DNA from: Beijerinckiaceae bacterium
GTDB taxonomy: Bacteria > Pseudomonadota > Alphaproteobacteria > Rhizobiales > Beijerinckiaceae
DNA: 55,058 nt
Assembly: GCA_947452005.1 (NCBI GenBank)
Contig: CANGBC010000013.1
Coordinates: 1 to 55,058, forward strand
Reading direction: 5' to 3'
The translations under genes and the position numbers were made by a program. How positions within the stretch are numbered: position 1 is the first letter of the stretch; the number at the start of each line of letters is the position of its first letter. The notes below the pieces were generated by a model. The model did no database searches and was not told where the DNA came from. It saw only the letters and a program-made list of their open reading frames with translations. Shown one piece after another: positions 47,305 through 55,058 of the stretch.

Positions 47305-47985
47305 ATGACCACGCCACTTCCCCATGACGAGCGACCTGCGGAGATTACGCCGCAGATTTTGTTGCGCGCCTATGCGATTGGCATGTTTCCCATGTCGGAA
47401 GGCGCTGACGATCCGTCGGTCTTTTGGGTCGATCCGGAAATGCGCGGGATTTTTCCGCTCGACAAAATGATCATCTCGAAAAGCTTGGCCAAAGCGATCC
47501 GCGCCGATCGCTTTGAAGTGCGCGTCGATGATGATTTTGATGCGGTGATCGATTCATGCGCCGCCGATGCACCCGACCGCCACAATACGTGGATCAATCA
47601 GCGCATTCGCAAACTCTATCGCGACCTGTTTGATTTCGGCTTCGTCCATACGGTCGAAACTTTTCTCGATGGCGAGCGCGTGGGCGGACTCTATGGCGTG
47701 AAAATCGGTGGTGCGTTTTTTGGTGAAAGCATGTTTCACCGCGCCACCGATGCATCAAAGGTTGCGCTGATGCATCTTGTTGCGCGGCTGCGCGCGGGCG
47801 GTTTTCGCCTGCTCGACACACAATTTGTCACGCCACATCTGATGACGCTGGGTGCCATCGAAGTGCCGCGCGACGCCTATCATGTGATGCTGGATGATGC
47901 GATTGGACGCAGTGCGGATTTCTTTGTCTGGCCGAAAGGCGAGCGCGTCGAAGGACAGCGCATTCTCGACATTCTCAAAGACTAG
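47305..47985 (+). CDS. aat: Leucyl/phenylalanyl-tRNA--protein transferase
   Basis: Aat adds Leu or Phe from tRNA to proteins with N-terminal Arg or Lys, marking them for ClpAP (N-degron pathway). The 226-residue protein has the typical runs LLRAYAIGMFPMSE, WVDPEMRGIFPLD, and GGLYGVKIGGAFFGESMF, and the Gln-Phe-Val-Thr-Pro-His strand LDTQFVTPH. ATG 47305 is chosen; an upstream frame runs through the palindromic element and is not conserved. The stop shares the palindrome CTAG with the convergent DUF2155 gene. Confidence 0.96.
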   Translation: MTTPLPHDERPAEITPQILLRAYAIGMFPMSEGADDPSVFWVDPEMRGIFPLDKMIISKSLAKAIRADRFEVRVDDDFDAVIDSCAADAPDRHNTWINQRIRKLYRDLFDFGFVHTVETFLDGERVGGLYGVKIGGAFFGESMFHRATDASKVALMHLVARLRAGGFRLLDTQFVTPHLMTLGAIEVPRDAYHVMLDDAIGRSADFFVWPKGERVEGQRILDILKD

Positions 47986-48707
47986 CGGCCGCCTGGAATA
48001 TTTCCCGGTGGCAAGGCAATTGGTGCTTCGCGCGCTGTGGGCAGACGCGCAGGTGCGTTTTGTGGCTGTGGCGCAAGCGGTTGTGCGGAGCTGGGTGCTT
48101 CGATCACCGGCAAAGCCGGAAGTGCTGAGGCTGGCGGCGTGGCTGGTCCGCGCAAGCCTGGAGGGGCGCCCACTTCGATGGCATTGCCCAGTGGCGCAAC
48201 AGCGCCAGGAATGGTCGGCGCGGCTTGGCGCGCAGGCTGCTGGCGCTGGGCCGGTGTGCGCTCTGCGGGTGGTGCGCTATCACGCAAATCAGCCGTTTCA
48301 GGCGGCGTCACGATAATATCTTTGCCGCCACGACAATCGGTGAGCCAAGCGTCATAGACAGGATGCTCAATCGCATGCAGGCCCGGGCTTGCCGCAAACA
48401 TCCAGCCCGAAAAAATGCGTTTCATCGCACTGGCGGCGGGCACTTCATCAACTTCGACAAAGCTGGTGGTTTGCGGCGCTTCCGTGGGCGGGCGCGTGTA
48501 GCAGACGCGTGGCGTGATCTGGATCGTGCCAAATTGCACGGTCTCGTCAATCGCCACATCGAATGTGATGATGCGCCCGGTGATCTTGTCGAGACCAGCA
48601 AAGACGGCGGTCGGATGTTTGATCTTGTCAGCCTGCGCAGCACCAAGCCCGCCAGCGAAAGCCACAGCGACGAGAACGAGGCGCAAGAGTGAAGATGCTT
48701 TGATCAT
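47982..48707 (-). CDS. DUF2155 domain protein, exported
   Basis: A 241-residue protein with a signal peptide (LRLVLVAVAFAGGLGAAQA) followed by a DUF2155 domain (about 28-130: AVFAGLDKITGRIITFDVAI, then FSGWMFAASPGLHAIEHPVYDAWLTDC). The domain's Cys residues (in VCYTRP and LTDCRG) may pair. The C-terminal 110 residues are a low-complexity Pro/Ala/Gln tail. Function unknown; in alphaproteobacteria it is often next to genes for complex I and aat, as here. It is convergent with aat and preceded by the NDUFA12 gene. Confidence 0.88.
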   Translation of the reverse strand: MIKASSLLRLVLVAVAFAGGLGAAQADKIKHPTAVFAGLDKITGRIITFDVAIDETVQFGTIQITPRVCYTRPPTEAPQTTSFVEVDEVPAASAMKRIFSGWMFAASPGLHAIEHPVYDAWLTDCRGGKDIIVTPPETADLRDSAPPAERTPAQRQQPARQAAPTIPGAVAPLGNAIEVGAPPGLRGPATPPASALPALPVIEAPSSAQPLAPQPQNAPARLPTAREAPIALPPGNIPGGR

Positions 48708-48764
48708 GCTCGGATTGTCATGCGGGCCAGATGAGGCGGAAACATGGCTCCGCTAAGGACAGGC

Positions 48765-49175
48765 TTATTGGCCAGGCGTCCAGGCCTGGTAATCGCCTGT
48801 GGCTGAGGGACGCTGGCCGGAGGCCAGTGTCGAGCCCGCGGGACGATAGGCATTGGCCGTGCCGGTCTGGTTCGCCTCAAACGGCAATTCCCATTCACGG
48901 GGCTCATAATCTTCCTGCGAGGGCGGTGTGTCGACCGTATAGCGCAGCCAGCCATACCAGCCAGTTGGGACTGCCGAGCCATCCGTCACGCCGCTATAGA
49001 TCACCCAGCGGCGCACATAGCCCAGCGCCGGGTCCACGGCCGCATTCTTGGTCTGGTAGTAGAGATTGCCAAACTCATCCTGGCCGACGAGCTCGCCATT
49101 GCGCCAGGTGTGGAAACGCGTGTTGAGCGTCTGCCCATTCCACCAGGTCAAAAGCTGTAGGAGCCAGTTCGGCAT
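48765..49175 (-). CDS. NADH:ubiquinone oxidoreductase subunit NDUFA12-like
   Basis: A 136-residue protein of the NDUFA12 (B17.2) type, an accessory subunit of complex I shared by alphaproteobacteria and mitochondria. Typical runs are LLTWWNGQTLNTRFHTW, GQDEFGNLYYQ, RRWVIYSG and VPTGWYGWLRYTVDTPP. It sits on the matrix/cytoplasm side of the complex and helps assembly or stability. ATG 49175 is chosen because GGGGA lies upstream and family members start close to the WW; the frame extends far upstream without conservation. Confidence 0.94.
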   Translation of the reverse strand: MPNWLLQLLTWWNGQTLNTRFHTWRNGELVGQDEFGNLYYQTKNAAVDPALGYVRRWVIYSGVTDGSAVPTGWYGWLRYTVDTPPSQEDYEPREWELPFEANQTGTANAYRPAGSTLASGQRPSATGDYQAWTPGQ

Positions 49176-49864
49176 GAGAATCCCCGTCGCGCGATCACTT
49201 CGCGGGGCGGAATATGGCCCGCGCACCCTGCCCTGTCCAGCCGGACCCGCCAAAAAACGGCCATCGATTCGTAGGGGGCCGCTAGAGACCAGCCAAGACA
49301 CTCGAATCAAGGCCGATTCGAGCTTGCGCCAAGGGAAACCGAGCGAAAACAAGGCACCAATTGGACGCCTTTGCGCCTGCCCCAAAGGACCGCCGCGCGC
49401 AACTGGCCACAAGTTTTGCCCCTCCGATAGCGGGCCTATGTGTCTCCAAAAGCTCGCTTATCACATGCTGCCAACAGGCCAGCCGCCCGGGTCTCGGGCG
49501 AAATCGCTATAGTTAACAAGGGTTTGCAGAGTGGGCGGGGAAACCATCCCCAATCTCCACAGGCAGCACAACATCTAGTCTTTTCATCAAATCGAAACAC
49601 AAGACCTTGACGAGAGCGCCATCTCGGTTCACTTTGACTTCATCGCTGATTGCCGCTTGCAACGCGCCGGAAACGGCTGTGCGCCAGGGGGGTAAAAAGG
49701 AAGGCAGAAGCGCCCCCAACGAGGCGCGCTGCCTTTGAGTGTTCCGGCCGTTTCACAAGAGCGGACGGCCAGTTTTGTCATTGAAAAGTGTTTTGGGAAT
49801 CAGGGCTGCCGACCGCGGCCCCGCGGGGACGAGTGACCCCGTGTGACTGACAGGGAAGACGTGA
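49176..49864. other. Long region upstream of nrdJ
   Basis: 689 bases between divergent NDUFA12 and nrdJ. No gene is supported. Seen: a perfect inverted repeat CTCGAATC-AAGGCC-GATTCGAG at 49301-49322, and GC-rich hairpins near 49820-49845 (CCGCGGCCCCGCGGGG). No cobalamin riboswitch box (GCCACTG context) and no recognisable NrdR repeat were found. A promoter for nrdJ is presumably present but was not identified. Confidence 0.6.
49301..49322. repeat. Perfect 8-bp inverted repeat upstream of NDUFA12/nrdJ
   Basis: CTCGAATC, six bases, GATTCGAG. It contains GATTC (CcrM-type GANTC) sites on both arms. No T run follows, so an operator or protein-binding site is as likely as a terminator. Confidence 0.6.
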
Positions 49865-52800
49865 ATGCGCATTGAGCGGCGATATACCAAGGCTGGCCAG
49901 GGTCCTTACGCGGGCATTGAATTCCGCAAAGGCAAGAGCGAGATCCGCAATCCGGATGGCTCGGTCGTCTTCTCACAAGACAATATTGACGTGCCCGCGA
50001 CCTGGAGCCAAGTGGCGACAGACGTCATCGCCCAGAAATACTTCCGCAAGGCCGGCGTGCCGGCCCGCCTGAAGAAGGTGGAAGAGAACGATGTGCCGTC
50101 CTTCCTCTGGCGTTCGGTCGCTGATGAAGCCGACCTCGAAAAGCTGCCCAAGGAAGAGCGCTACGGCTCGGAAAAAACCGCCACAGACGTGTTCCATCGT
50201 CTGGCCGGCGCTTGGACCTATTGGGGTTGGAAGGGCAAGTATTTCAATTCCGAAGACGATGCGCTCGCCTTCTATGAAGAACTCTGCTCGATGCTCGCGC
50301 GCCAGATTGCTGCGCCGAATTCGCCGCAATGGTTCAACACCGGCCTGCATTGGGCCTATGGTATTGATGGTCCGGGCCAGGGCCATTTCTATGTCGACTA
50401 CAAGACCGGCAAGCTGACCGCGTCGAAGTCGTCCTACGAACATCCCCAGCCGCACGCTTGCTTCATTCAGTCGGTCGCTGACGATCTCGTCAACGAAGGC
50501 GGCATTATGGATCTGTGGGTGCGTGAAGCGCGCCTCTTCAAGTATGGCTCGGGCACCGGCTCGAACTTCTCCAAGCTGCGCGGCGAAAGCGAAAAGCTGT
50601 CGGGCGGTGGCAAGTCATCTGGCCTGATGTCCTTCCTCAAGATCGGCGACCGCGCGGCGGGCGCGATCAAGTCGGGCGGCACCACGCGTCGTGCGGCCAA
50701 GATGGTTGTGGTTGATGCCGACCATCCAGATATCGAATCCTACATCGACTGGAAGGTGAAGGAAGAAGAGAAGGTCGCCTCGCTCGTTGCAGGTTCCAAA
50801 ATCGTCAAGAAGCACATGAAGGCCATTCTCAAGGCCGCCGTGAATTGCGAAGGCGATGGCGATGATTGCTACAACCCGGAAAAGAATCCGGCTCTGAAAA
50901 AGGCGATCAAGCTCGCACGCCGCGATGCGGTTCCAGACAGCTATATCAAGCGCGTCTTGCAATTCGCCAAGCAGGGCTACACGGACATCCAGTTCGACAC
51001 CTATGACACCGACTGGGATTCAGAAGCCTATCTGACGGTGGCTGGCCAGAACTCGAACAATTCGGTGCGTGTCACCGATGACTTCCTGCGCGCCGTTGAA
51101 ACGGACGCCGACTGGAACCTGATGCGCCGCACCGACGGCAAGGTTCACAAGACGCTGAAGGCCCGCGATCTGTGGGAAAAGATTGGCTTCGCCGCTTGGG
51201 CGTCGGCCGATCCCGGCCTGCAGTACGACACGACCATCAACGACTGGCACACCTGCCCGGAATCTGGCCGCATCAATGCGTCCAATCCGTGCTCGGAATA
51301 TATGTTCCTCGACGATACGGCCTGCAATCTTGCCTCGCTCAATCTGCTGACCTTCCGCGATCCCAAGACGGGTGAATTCGACATTGTCGCTTACGAACAT
51401 GCTGTTCGTTTGTGGACGGTTGTGCTCGAAATCTCGGTGCTGATGGCGCAGTTCCCGTCCAAGGAAATCGCACAGCTCTCGTACGAGTACCGCACGCTGG
51501 GTCTGGGCTATGCCAACGTTGGCGGCCTGCTCATGTCGTCTGGCTTCAGCTATGATTCCGATGAAGGCCGCGCGATCTGCGGCGCTCTGTCGGCGATCAT
51601 GACAGGCGTGTGCTACGCAACCTCGGCTGAAATGGCCAAGGAACATGGTGCTTTCCCCGGCCACAAGCCGAACAAGGACCATATGCTGCGCGTCATCCGC
51701 AATCATCGCCGCGCCGCGCATGCGCTGTCGGATGGCTATGAAAAGCTCTCCATCGCGCCGGTGCCGCTGGATCATGCCACGCTCAATGGCATGAAGCAGA
51801 ATGGCAAGCTGTTCGTGGAACGCGCCAAGCATGCCTGGGATCAGGCTTTGGCTTTGGGTGAAAAGCACGGCTATCGCAATGCGCAGGTTTCGGTCGTTGC
51901 CCCAACCGGCACGATTGGTCTGGTCATGGATTGCGACACGACCGGCATTGAGCCTGACTTCGCGCTGGTGAAATTCAAGAAGCTCGCGGGCGGTGGTTAT
52001 TTCAAGATCATCAACCGCGCGGTTCCTGAAGCCCTGCGTGCGCTTGGCTATAGCGAAGCACAGCTGGCGGAAATCGAAGCTTTCGCCGTGGGTCATGCCT
52101 CGCTGCGTCAGTCGCCGGGCATCAACCATTCAACGCTGCGCGCCAAGGGCTTTACCGACGCGAAGCTCGAAGAGCTTGAGAAGACGCTGGCCAGCGCCTT
52201 CGACATCAAGTTCGTCTTCAACAAATGGTCGCTGGGTGCAGACTTCCTGACAGGCGCTTTGAAAGTGCCAGCCGAGAAGCTCGACGATCCGTCGTTCGAA
52301 CTGCTGCCGTTCCTGGGCTACACCAAGTCCGAGATCGAAATGGCCAACACGCATGTGTGTGGCGCGATGACGCTGGAAGGCGCACCGCACCTCAAGGTGG
52401 AACATTATGCGGTCTTCGATTGCGCCAATCCGTGCGGTCGCACGGGCAAGCGTTATCTGTCGGTGGATAGCCACATTCGCATGATGGCTGCCGCTCAGCC
52501 CTTCATCACGGGTGCGATCTCCAAGACGATCAACATGCCCAATGATGCGACGGTTGAGGATTGCAAGGAGGCTTATGTTCTCTCCTGGCGTCTCGCACTG
52601 AAGGCCAATGCGCTCTATCGCGATGGCTCGAAGCTTTCGCAGCCACTCAACTCGCAGCTCATCTCCGATGACGAAGATGAAGATGACGATACGATGGAAG
52701 CGCTGGCTGCCATGCCTGTGGCAGCACGCGCATCGGCGGTCGCTGAAAAGATTGTCGAGCGCATTGTGGAACGTGTGGAGCGCACGCGCGAGCGTGAGCG

Positions 52801-53560
52801 TCTGCCTGATCGCCGCAAGGGTTACACCCAGAAGGCGGTTGTGGGTGGCCACAAGGTCTATCTGCGCACCGGCGAATATCAGGATGGTCGCATCGGCGAG
52901 ATCTTCATCGACATGCACAAGGAAGGCGCTGCCTTCCGCTCGTTGATGAATAATTTTGCCATCGCCATCTCGGTCGGCCTGCAGTATGGCGTGCCGCTCG
53001 AAGAATATGTCGATGCTTTCACCTTCACCCGCTTCGAGCCAGCTGGCTTCGTGCAGGGCAATGACGCGATCAAGAATGCGACGTCGATCCTCGACTATGT
53101 GTTCCGTGAACTCGCCATTTCCTACCTCGGCCGCAACGATCTGGCCCATGTCGACCCCTCCGACATCGGCTCGACCGCCATCGGCAAGGGCGAAGACCAG
53201 GGTCGCGCGCCCAACACCAGCTCGCAGCAATTGGTCTCGCGCGGTTTCATCCGCTCGAAGACTGACAAGCTGATGGTTGTCCATGGCGGCGCCGAAGGCC
53301 TTGCCACGGTTGGCGCAACGGCCTTGAAGAGCGAAGTGTCTTACCGCGAGGAAATCGCGGTGACCACGGAACTCGACACGCTCGACTGGCAGGCACCATC
53401 TGCAAAGGCGACCGGCCCATCGGTGGCCGACAAGCGCGCGGAAGCGCGCATGAAGGGTTATGTCGGCGAAAGCTGCCCGGAATGCGCCAACTTCACGCTG
53501 GTGCGCAACGGCACCTGCCTGAAGTGCGACACCTGCGGCTCGACAACGGGCTGCTCGTGA
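49865..53560 (+). CDS. nrdJ: Vitamin B12-dependent (class II) ribonucleotide reductase
   Basis: NrdJ reduces ribonucleotides to deoxyribonucleotides using adenosylcobalamin. At 1231 residues it is the long alphaproteobacterial form. Landmarks: [14 protein letters not shown] and [20 protein letters not shown] in the N-terminal part; the catalytic loop [20 protein letters not shown] (thiyl Cys and Glu); [20 protein letters not shown] for the phosphate site. An acidic linker ([13 protein letters not shown]) and a charged coil ([14 protein letters not shown]) precede a C-terminal Cys-rich TSCPD-type tail (CPECANF...[14 protein letters not shown]) that probably recycles the active-site disulfide. 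No nrdAB is seen here. Confidence 0.97.
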   Translation: MRIERRYTKAGQGPYAGIEFRKGKSEIRNPDGSVVFSQDNIDVPATWSQVATDVIAQKYFRKAGVPARLKKVEENDVPSFLWRSVADEADLEKLPKEERYGSEKTATDVFHRLAGAWTYWGWKGKYFNSEDDALAFYEELCSMLARQIAAPNSPQWFNTGLHWAYGIDGPGQGHFYVDYKTGKLTASKSSYEHPQPHACFIQSVADDLVNEGGIMDLWVREARLFKYGSGTGSNFSKLRGESEKLSGGGKSSGLMSFLKIGDRAAGAIKSGGTTRRAAKMVVVDADHPDIESYIDWKVKEEEKVASLVAGSKIVKKHMKAILKAAVNCEGDGDDCYNPEKNPALKKAIKLARRDAVPDSYIKRVLQFAKQGYTDIQFDTYDTDWDSEAYLTVAGQNSNNSVRVTDDFLRAVETDADWNLMRRTDGKVHKTLKARDLWEKIGFAAWASADPGLQYDTTINDWHTCPESGRINASNPCSEYMFLDDTACNLASLNLLTFRDPKTGEFDIVAYEHAVRLWTVVLEISVLMAQFPSKEIAQLSYEYRTLGLGYANVGGLLMSSGFSYDSDEGRAICGALSAIMTGVCYATSAEMAKEHGAFPGHKPNKDHMLRVIRNHRRAAHALSDGYEKLSIAPVPLDHATLNGMKQNGKLFVERAKHAWDQALALGEKHGYRNAQVSVVAPTGTIGLVMDCDTTGIEPDFALVKFKKLAGGGYFKIINRAVPEALRALGYSEAQLAEIEAFAVGHASLRQSPGINHSTLRAKGFTDAKLEELEKTLASAFDIKFVFNKWSLGADFLTGALKVPAEKLDDPSFELLPFLGYTKSEIEMANTHVCGAMTLEGAPHLKVEHYAVFDCANPCGRTGKRYLSVDSHIRMMAAAQPFITGAISKTINMPNDATVEDCKEAYVLSWRLALKANALYRDGSKLSQPLNSQLISDDEDEDDDTMEALAAMPVAARASAVAEKIVERIVERVERTRERERLPDRRKGYTQKAVVGGHKVYLRTGEYQDGRIGEIFIDMHKEGAAFRSLMNNFAIAISVGLQYGVPLEEYVDAFTFTRFEPAGFVQGNDAIKNATSILDYVFRELAISYLGRNDLAHVDPSDIGSTAIGKGEDQGRAPNTSSQQLVSRGFIRSKTDKLMVVHGGAEGLATVGATALKSEVSYREEIAVTTELDTLDWQAPSAKATGPSVADKRAEARMKGYVGESCPECANFTLVRNGTCLKCDTCGSTTGCS

Positions 53561-53587
53561 TTTGAGCGGTCTCAAAAATTATAGTCA

Positions 53588-53615
53588 GCCCGGCGGAAAC
53601 GCCGGGCTTTTTTTT
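53588..53615 (+). terminator. Intrinsic terminator of nrdJ
   Basis: GCCCGGC-GGAAAC-GCCGGGC followed by eight T. It lies 27 bases after the nrdJ stop and separates it cleanly from the next gene, whose start is only 13 bases further. Confidence 0.96.
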
Positions 53616-53628
53616 AGGAAATTTCACG

Positions 53629-54696
53629 ATGATAAATTTTGATTCAATGAACGAAACAGATGTGCGCGAAGTGATCGTCCGACCGCTTCTAAACCGCCTC
53701 GGTTACGAGTATGGGACGAAAGCTCATATTCGAACCGAGGTCCATTTAACTTACGACCGAGCCTTCCTCGGCAGGAAGAACAAGGCGAAAGATCCTCGCC
53801 TCATGGGCAGAGCCGACTACATTTGCGATGCCGTATCCTTTGGAAGATGGATCGTTGAAGTAAAATCGCCTCAAAACCCACTCACGCACGATGACGTGGA
53901 GCAAGCACACACATATGCTGCTCATCCTCAGGTAGCAGCAATATATTTTCTGCTGACCAATGGAAAGGAATTCTCACTTTACATAACAGGCCAACTTGAA
54001 GCACCATTGTTGTCGTGGCGCTACGCCGAAACAGAGTCTAAATTTTTAAATCTCCTAAACATCTTAGGTTATGATGCGATTTGCCGAACAAAATCCCGCT
54101 TGTTACACGATACTCAAAAGCCCCTGGGGAAAGGTTTGAAATCTAATCATAAGATTATCGGTGGCGAGGTAGTATACGGACCGCATGTATCAAATCATCC
54201 ACTATTCAAGACAGACGTGATGAACGGAATGGTCGGCGGCATCACTGGTGTGGCAGTTGATCGCGATAAGGATGGGAGACTATGCGCCGAAGTTAGCGTC
54301 CGCAGTCCCTACCAACAACTCTCGTCGTTGAATGCGTTAGCCGGAATAAAAAACTTCAAATTCTTCTGTGCCGACGAGTTCATCTCCGATGATCCAGACG
54401 CTCCATCGATCTTCCAAAATACGATATCTGCCAAGCTTGAACCTGGCATAAAGGCTAGCCTATTTCCGGGAATGGAAATCCCACTGCCATTTGGTTTCGA
54501 CGTTAAGGCCTATACAGAAGCAACCGGATTCGTTCAGGAAAATGAATTTCGTGGGGTCGCAGCTTTTGACTTTGACTATACAATTATAAAAGGAGAGCCG
54601 ACGGGTGACCCGCGTCTGGATTTATTAGGCAGTCAAATTGGAAATAAATTGCACATAGACGGGTCCGCCGAATTTCGAATTCTAATTGACAATTAG
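53629..54696 (+). CDS. Orphan HsdR-N-type nuclease-domain protein
   Basis: A 355-residue protein whose first 120 residues match the N-terminal nuclease domain of type I restriction R subunits: VREVIVRPLLNRLGY, GRADY (Asp63), WIVEVKSP (Glu77, Lys79) and the QxxxY motif in EQAHTY (Gln92, Tyr96). All PD-(D/E)xK residues are present. The remaining 235 residues are unrecognised, look beta-rich, and replace the helicase of true HsdR. No hsdM, hsdS or helicase is beside it. The gene looks AT-richer than its neighbours with different codon use, and lies between a terminator and palindromic elements, suggesting transfer. It may be a defence nuclease, a fragment-type regulator, or part of a system continuing elsewhere. 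Confidence 0.8.
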   Translation: MINFDSMNETDVREVIVRPLLNRLGYEYGTKAHIRTEVHLTYDRAFLGRKNKAKDPRLMGRADYICDAVSFGRWIVEVKSPQNPLTHDDVEQAHTYAAHPQVAAIYFLLTNGKEFSLYITGQLEAPLLSWRYAETESKFLNLLNILGYDAICRTKSRLLHDTQKPLGKGLKSNHKIIGGEVVYGPHVSNHPLFKTDVMNGMVGGITGVAVDRDKDGRLCAEVSVRSPYQQLSSLNALAGIKNFKFFCADEFISDDPDAPSIFQNTISAKLEPGIKASLFPGMEIPLPFGFDVKAYTEATGFVQENEFRGVAAFDFDYTIIKGEPTGDPRLDLLGSQIGNKLHIDGSAEFRILIDN

Positions 54697-55058
54697 ACGT
54701 GAACCCAAACACGTTCGCTCTTTCATTCTCCTAGAGGGAGAAGGTGGTAATGCAGTGGCCGGTTGAGGGGTTACCCTCTAGCCGCATGAAGCTTCAACCC
54801 TCACCCCGCTGCATGCGCAGCGACCCTCTCCCTCTGGGAGAGGGTACCTCCTCAGTCGCTCGCAATGACGAAGGAGGAGCAACCCGCCAGCCTCGTCATT
54901 GCGAGGAGCGTAGCGACGAAGCAATCCATGGCGGTGCTCTCAATCCTGCAAGACGCGACCATGGATTGCCACGTCGGCCTGACGGCCTCCTCGCAATGAC
55001 GAAGGAGAAGCGACCCGCCAGCCTCGACATTGCGAGGAGCGTAGCGACGAAGCAATCC
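54697..55058. repeat. Cluster of palindromic elements (family B then family A) at window end
   Basis: 362 bases with no gene. 54728-54849 is a family B element (TTCTCCTAGAGGGAGAA, then CGCTGCATGCGCAGCG, then CCCTCTCCCTCTGGGAGAGGG). A half family A end (TCGCTCGCAATGACGAAGGA) follows, then a full family A element from about 54895 to 55001 (CGTCATTGCGAGGAGCGTAG to CTCGCAATGACG), and the start of another at 55025 that runs off the window. The two A copies share the spacer GAAGGAG-AGC-ACCCGCCAGCCTCG. Confidence 0.85.

Noticed and set aside
49513-49719. 68-codon minus-strand frame upstream of nrdJ
   Set aside because: No ribosome site, no recognised family, and no support from neighbours.
49176-49864. 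Cobalamin riboswitch before nrdJ
   Set aside because: The conserved B12 box context is absent, and class II reductases need B12 rather than being shut off by it.
51020-53575. Two long minus-strand frames (369 and 481 codons) within nrdJ
   Set aside because: Antisense shadows of the strongly conserved NrdJ frame.
53691-53740. tRNA-like stem in the orphan nuclease gene (CCTCGGTT...AACCGAGG with TTCGAAC)
   Set aside because: It lies inside the conserved nuclease-domain coding region and lacks a cloverleaf; chance inverted repeat.
54697-55058. CRISPR array
   Set aside because: The repeated units are palindromes of about 90-110 bases, not 24-40 base repeats with unique spacers, and no cas gene is present.

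Overview
The window reads as a chromosomal segment of an alphaproteobacterium, most likely of the order Hyphomicrobiales (Rhizobiales). The signs are: DNA that looks moderately high in GC by eye; GTTC-N7-GTTC LexA (SOS) boxes; an NDUFA12-type complex I accessory subunit; a class II (B12-dependent) ribonucleotide reductase; a short prolyl-tRNA synthetase without an editing insertion; an RNase E with an acidic insertion in its S1 domain and a C-terminal GWW tail; and the block gyrA-coaD-cyclophilin-cyclophilin-queA-tgt. The genus cannot be fixed from the sequence alone. No rRNA, tRNA, CRISPR array, insertion sequence or prophage was seen.

Layout. 1-8187 (minus) is the N-terminal 2729 codons of a giant cell-surface protein (LEPR motif, DUF4347, many Ig-like domains, a lectin-like domain, 117-residue tandem repeats); its C-terminus lies outside the window. 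8364-16406 (minus) holds dnaE, a 39-codon membrane-protein ORF under a LexA-type promoter, the overlapping lolE-lolD-queC operon, and proS. 16407-16894 is a non-coding stretch ending in a very strong bidirectional terminator. 16895-27113 (minus) holds a DoxX-like protein, an OpgC-like protein, tgt, a small unknown gene, queA, an mpl-like ligase, two cyclophilins, coaD and gyrA. 27366-32402 holds an exported hydrolase, a small gene behind ssb, and the divergent ssb/uvrA pair sharing an SOS box. 32513-38182 (minus) holds prfB with a programmed +1 frameshift, mrcA (PBP1a) and amiC, then the long leader of rne. 38183-49175 holds rne, an aminotransferase, an M48/TPR protease, a DsbA/ScsC-like protein, aroQ-accB-accC, aat, a DUF2155 protein and the NDUFA12 subunit. 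49865-53560 is nrdJ. 53629-54696 is an orphan, AT-richer gene with an HsdR-type nuclease domain.

The genes group by function: DNA replication and repair (dnaE, gyrA, ssb, uvrA, nrdJ); queuosine biosynthesis (queC, queA, tgt); envelope building and turnover (lolDE, mpl, mrcA, amiC, opgC-like, M48 protease, DsbA-like, DUF2155); fatty-acid synthesis entry (accB, accC) with shikimate-pathway aroQ; translation and protein turnover (proS, prfB, aat); and RNA turnover (rne).

Between genes lie two families of interspersed palindromes. Family A has GTCATTGCGAGG-type ends and occurs at 23201, 32412, 44506 (half) and 54895 onward. Family B is of the CCCTCTCCC/GGGAGAGGG type and occurs at 11940, 14884, 47148 and 54728. 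The most interesting signals are the LexA-controlled 39-residue membrane ORF at 11966-12085, the nearly complete loss of the usual zinc ligands in Tgt, the orphan HsdR-N-domain gene, and the unexplained structured region before the terminator at 16826.
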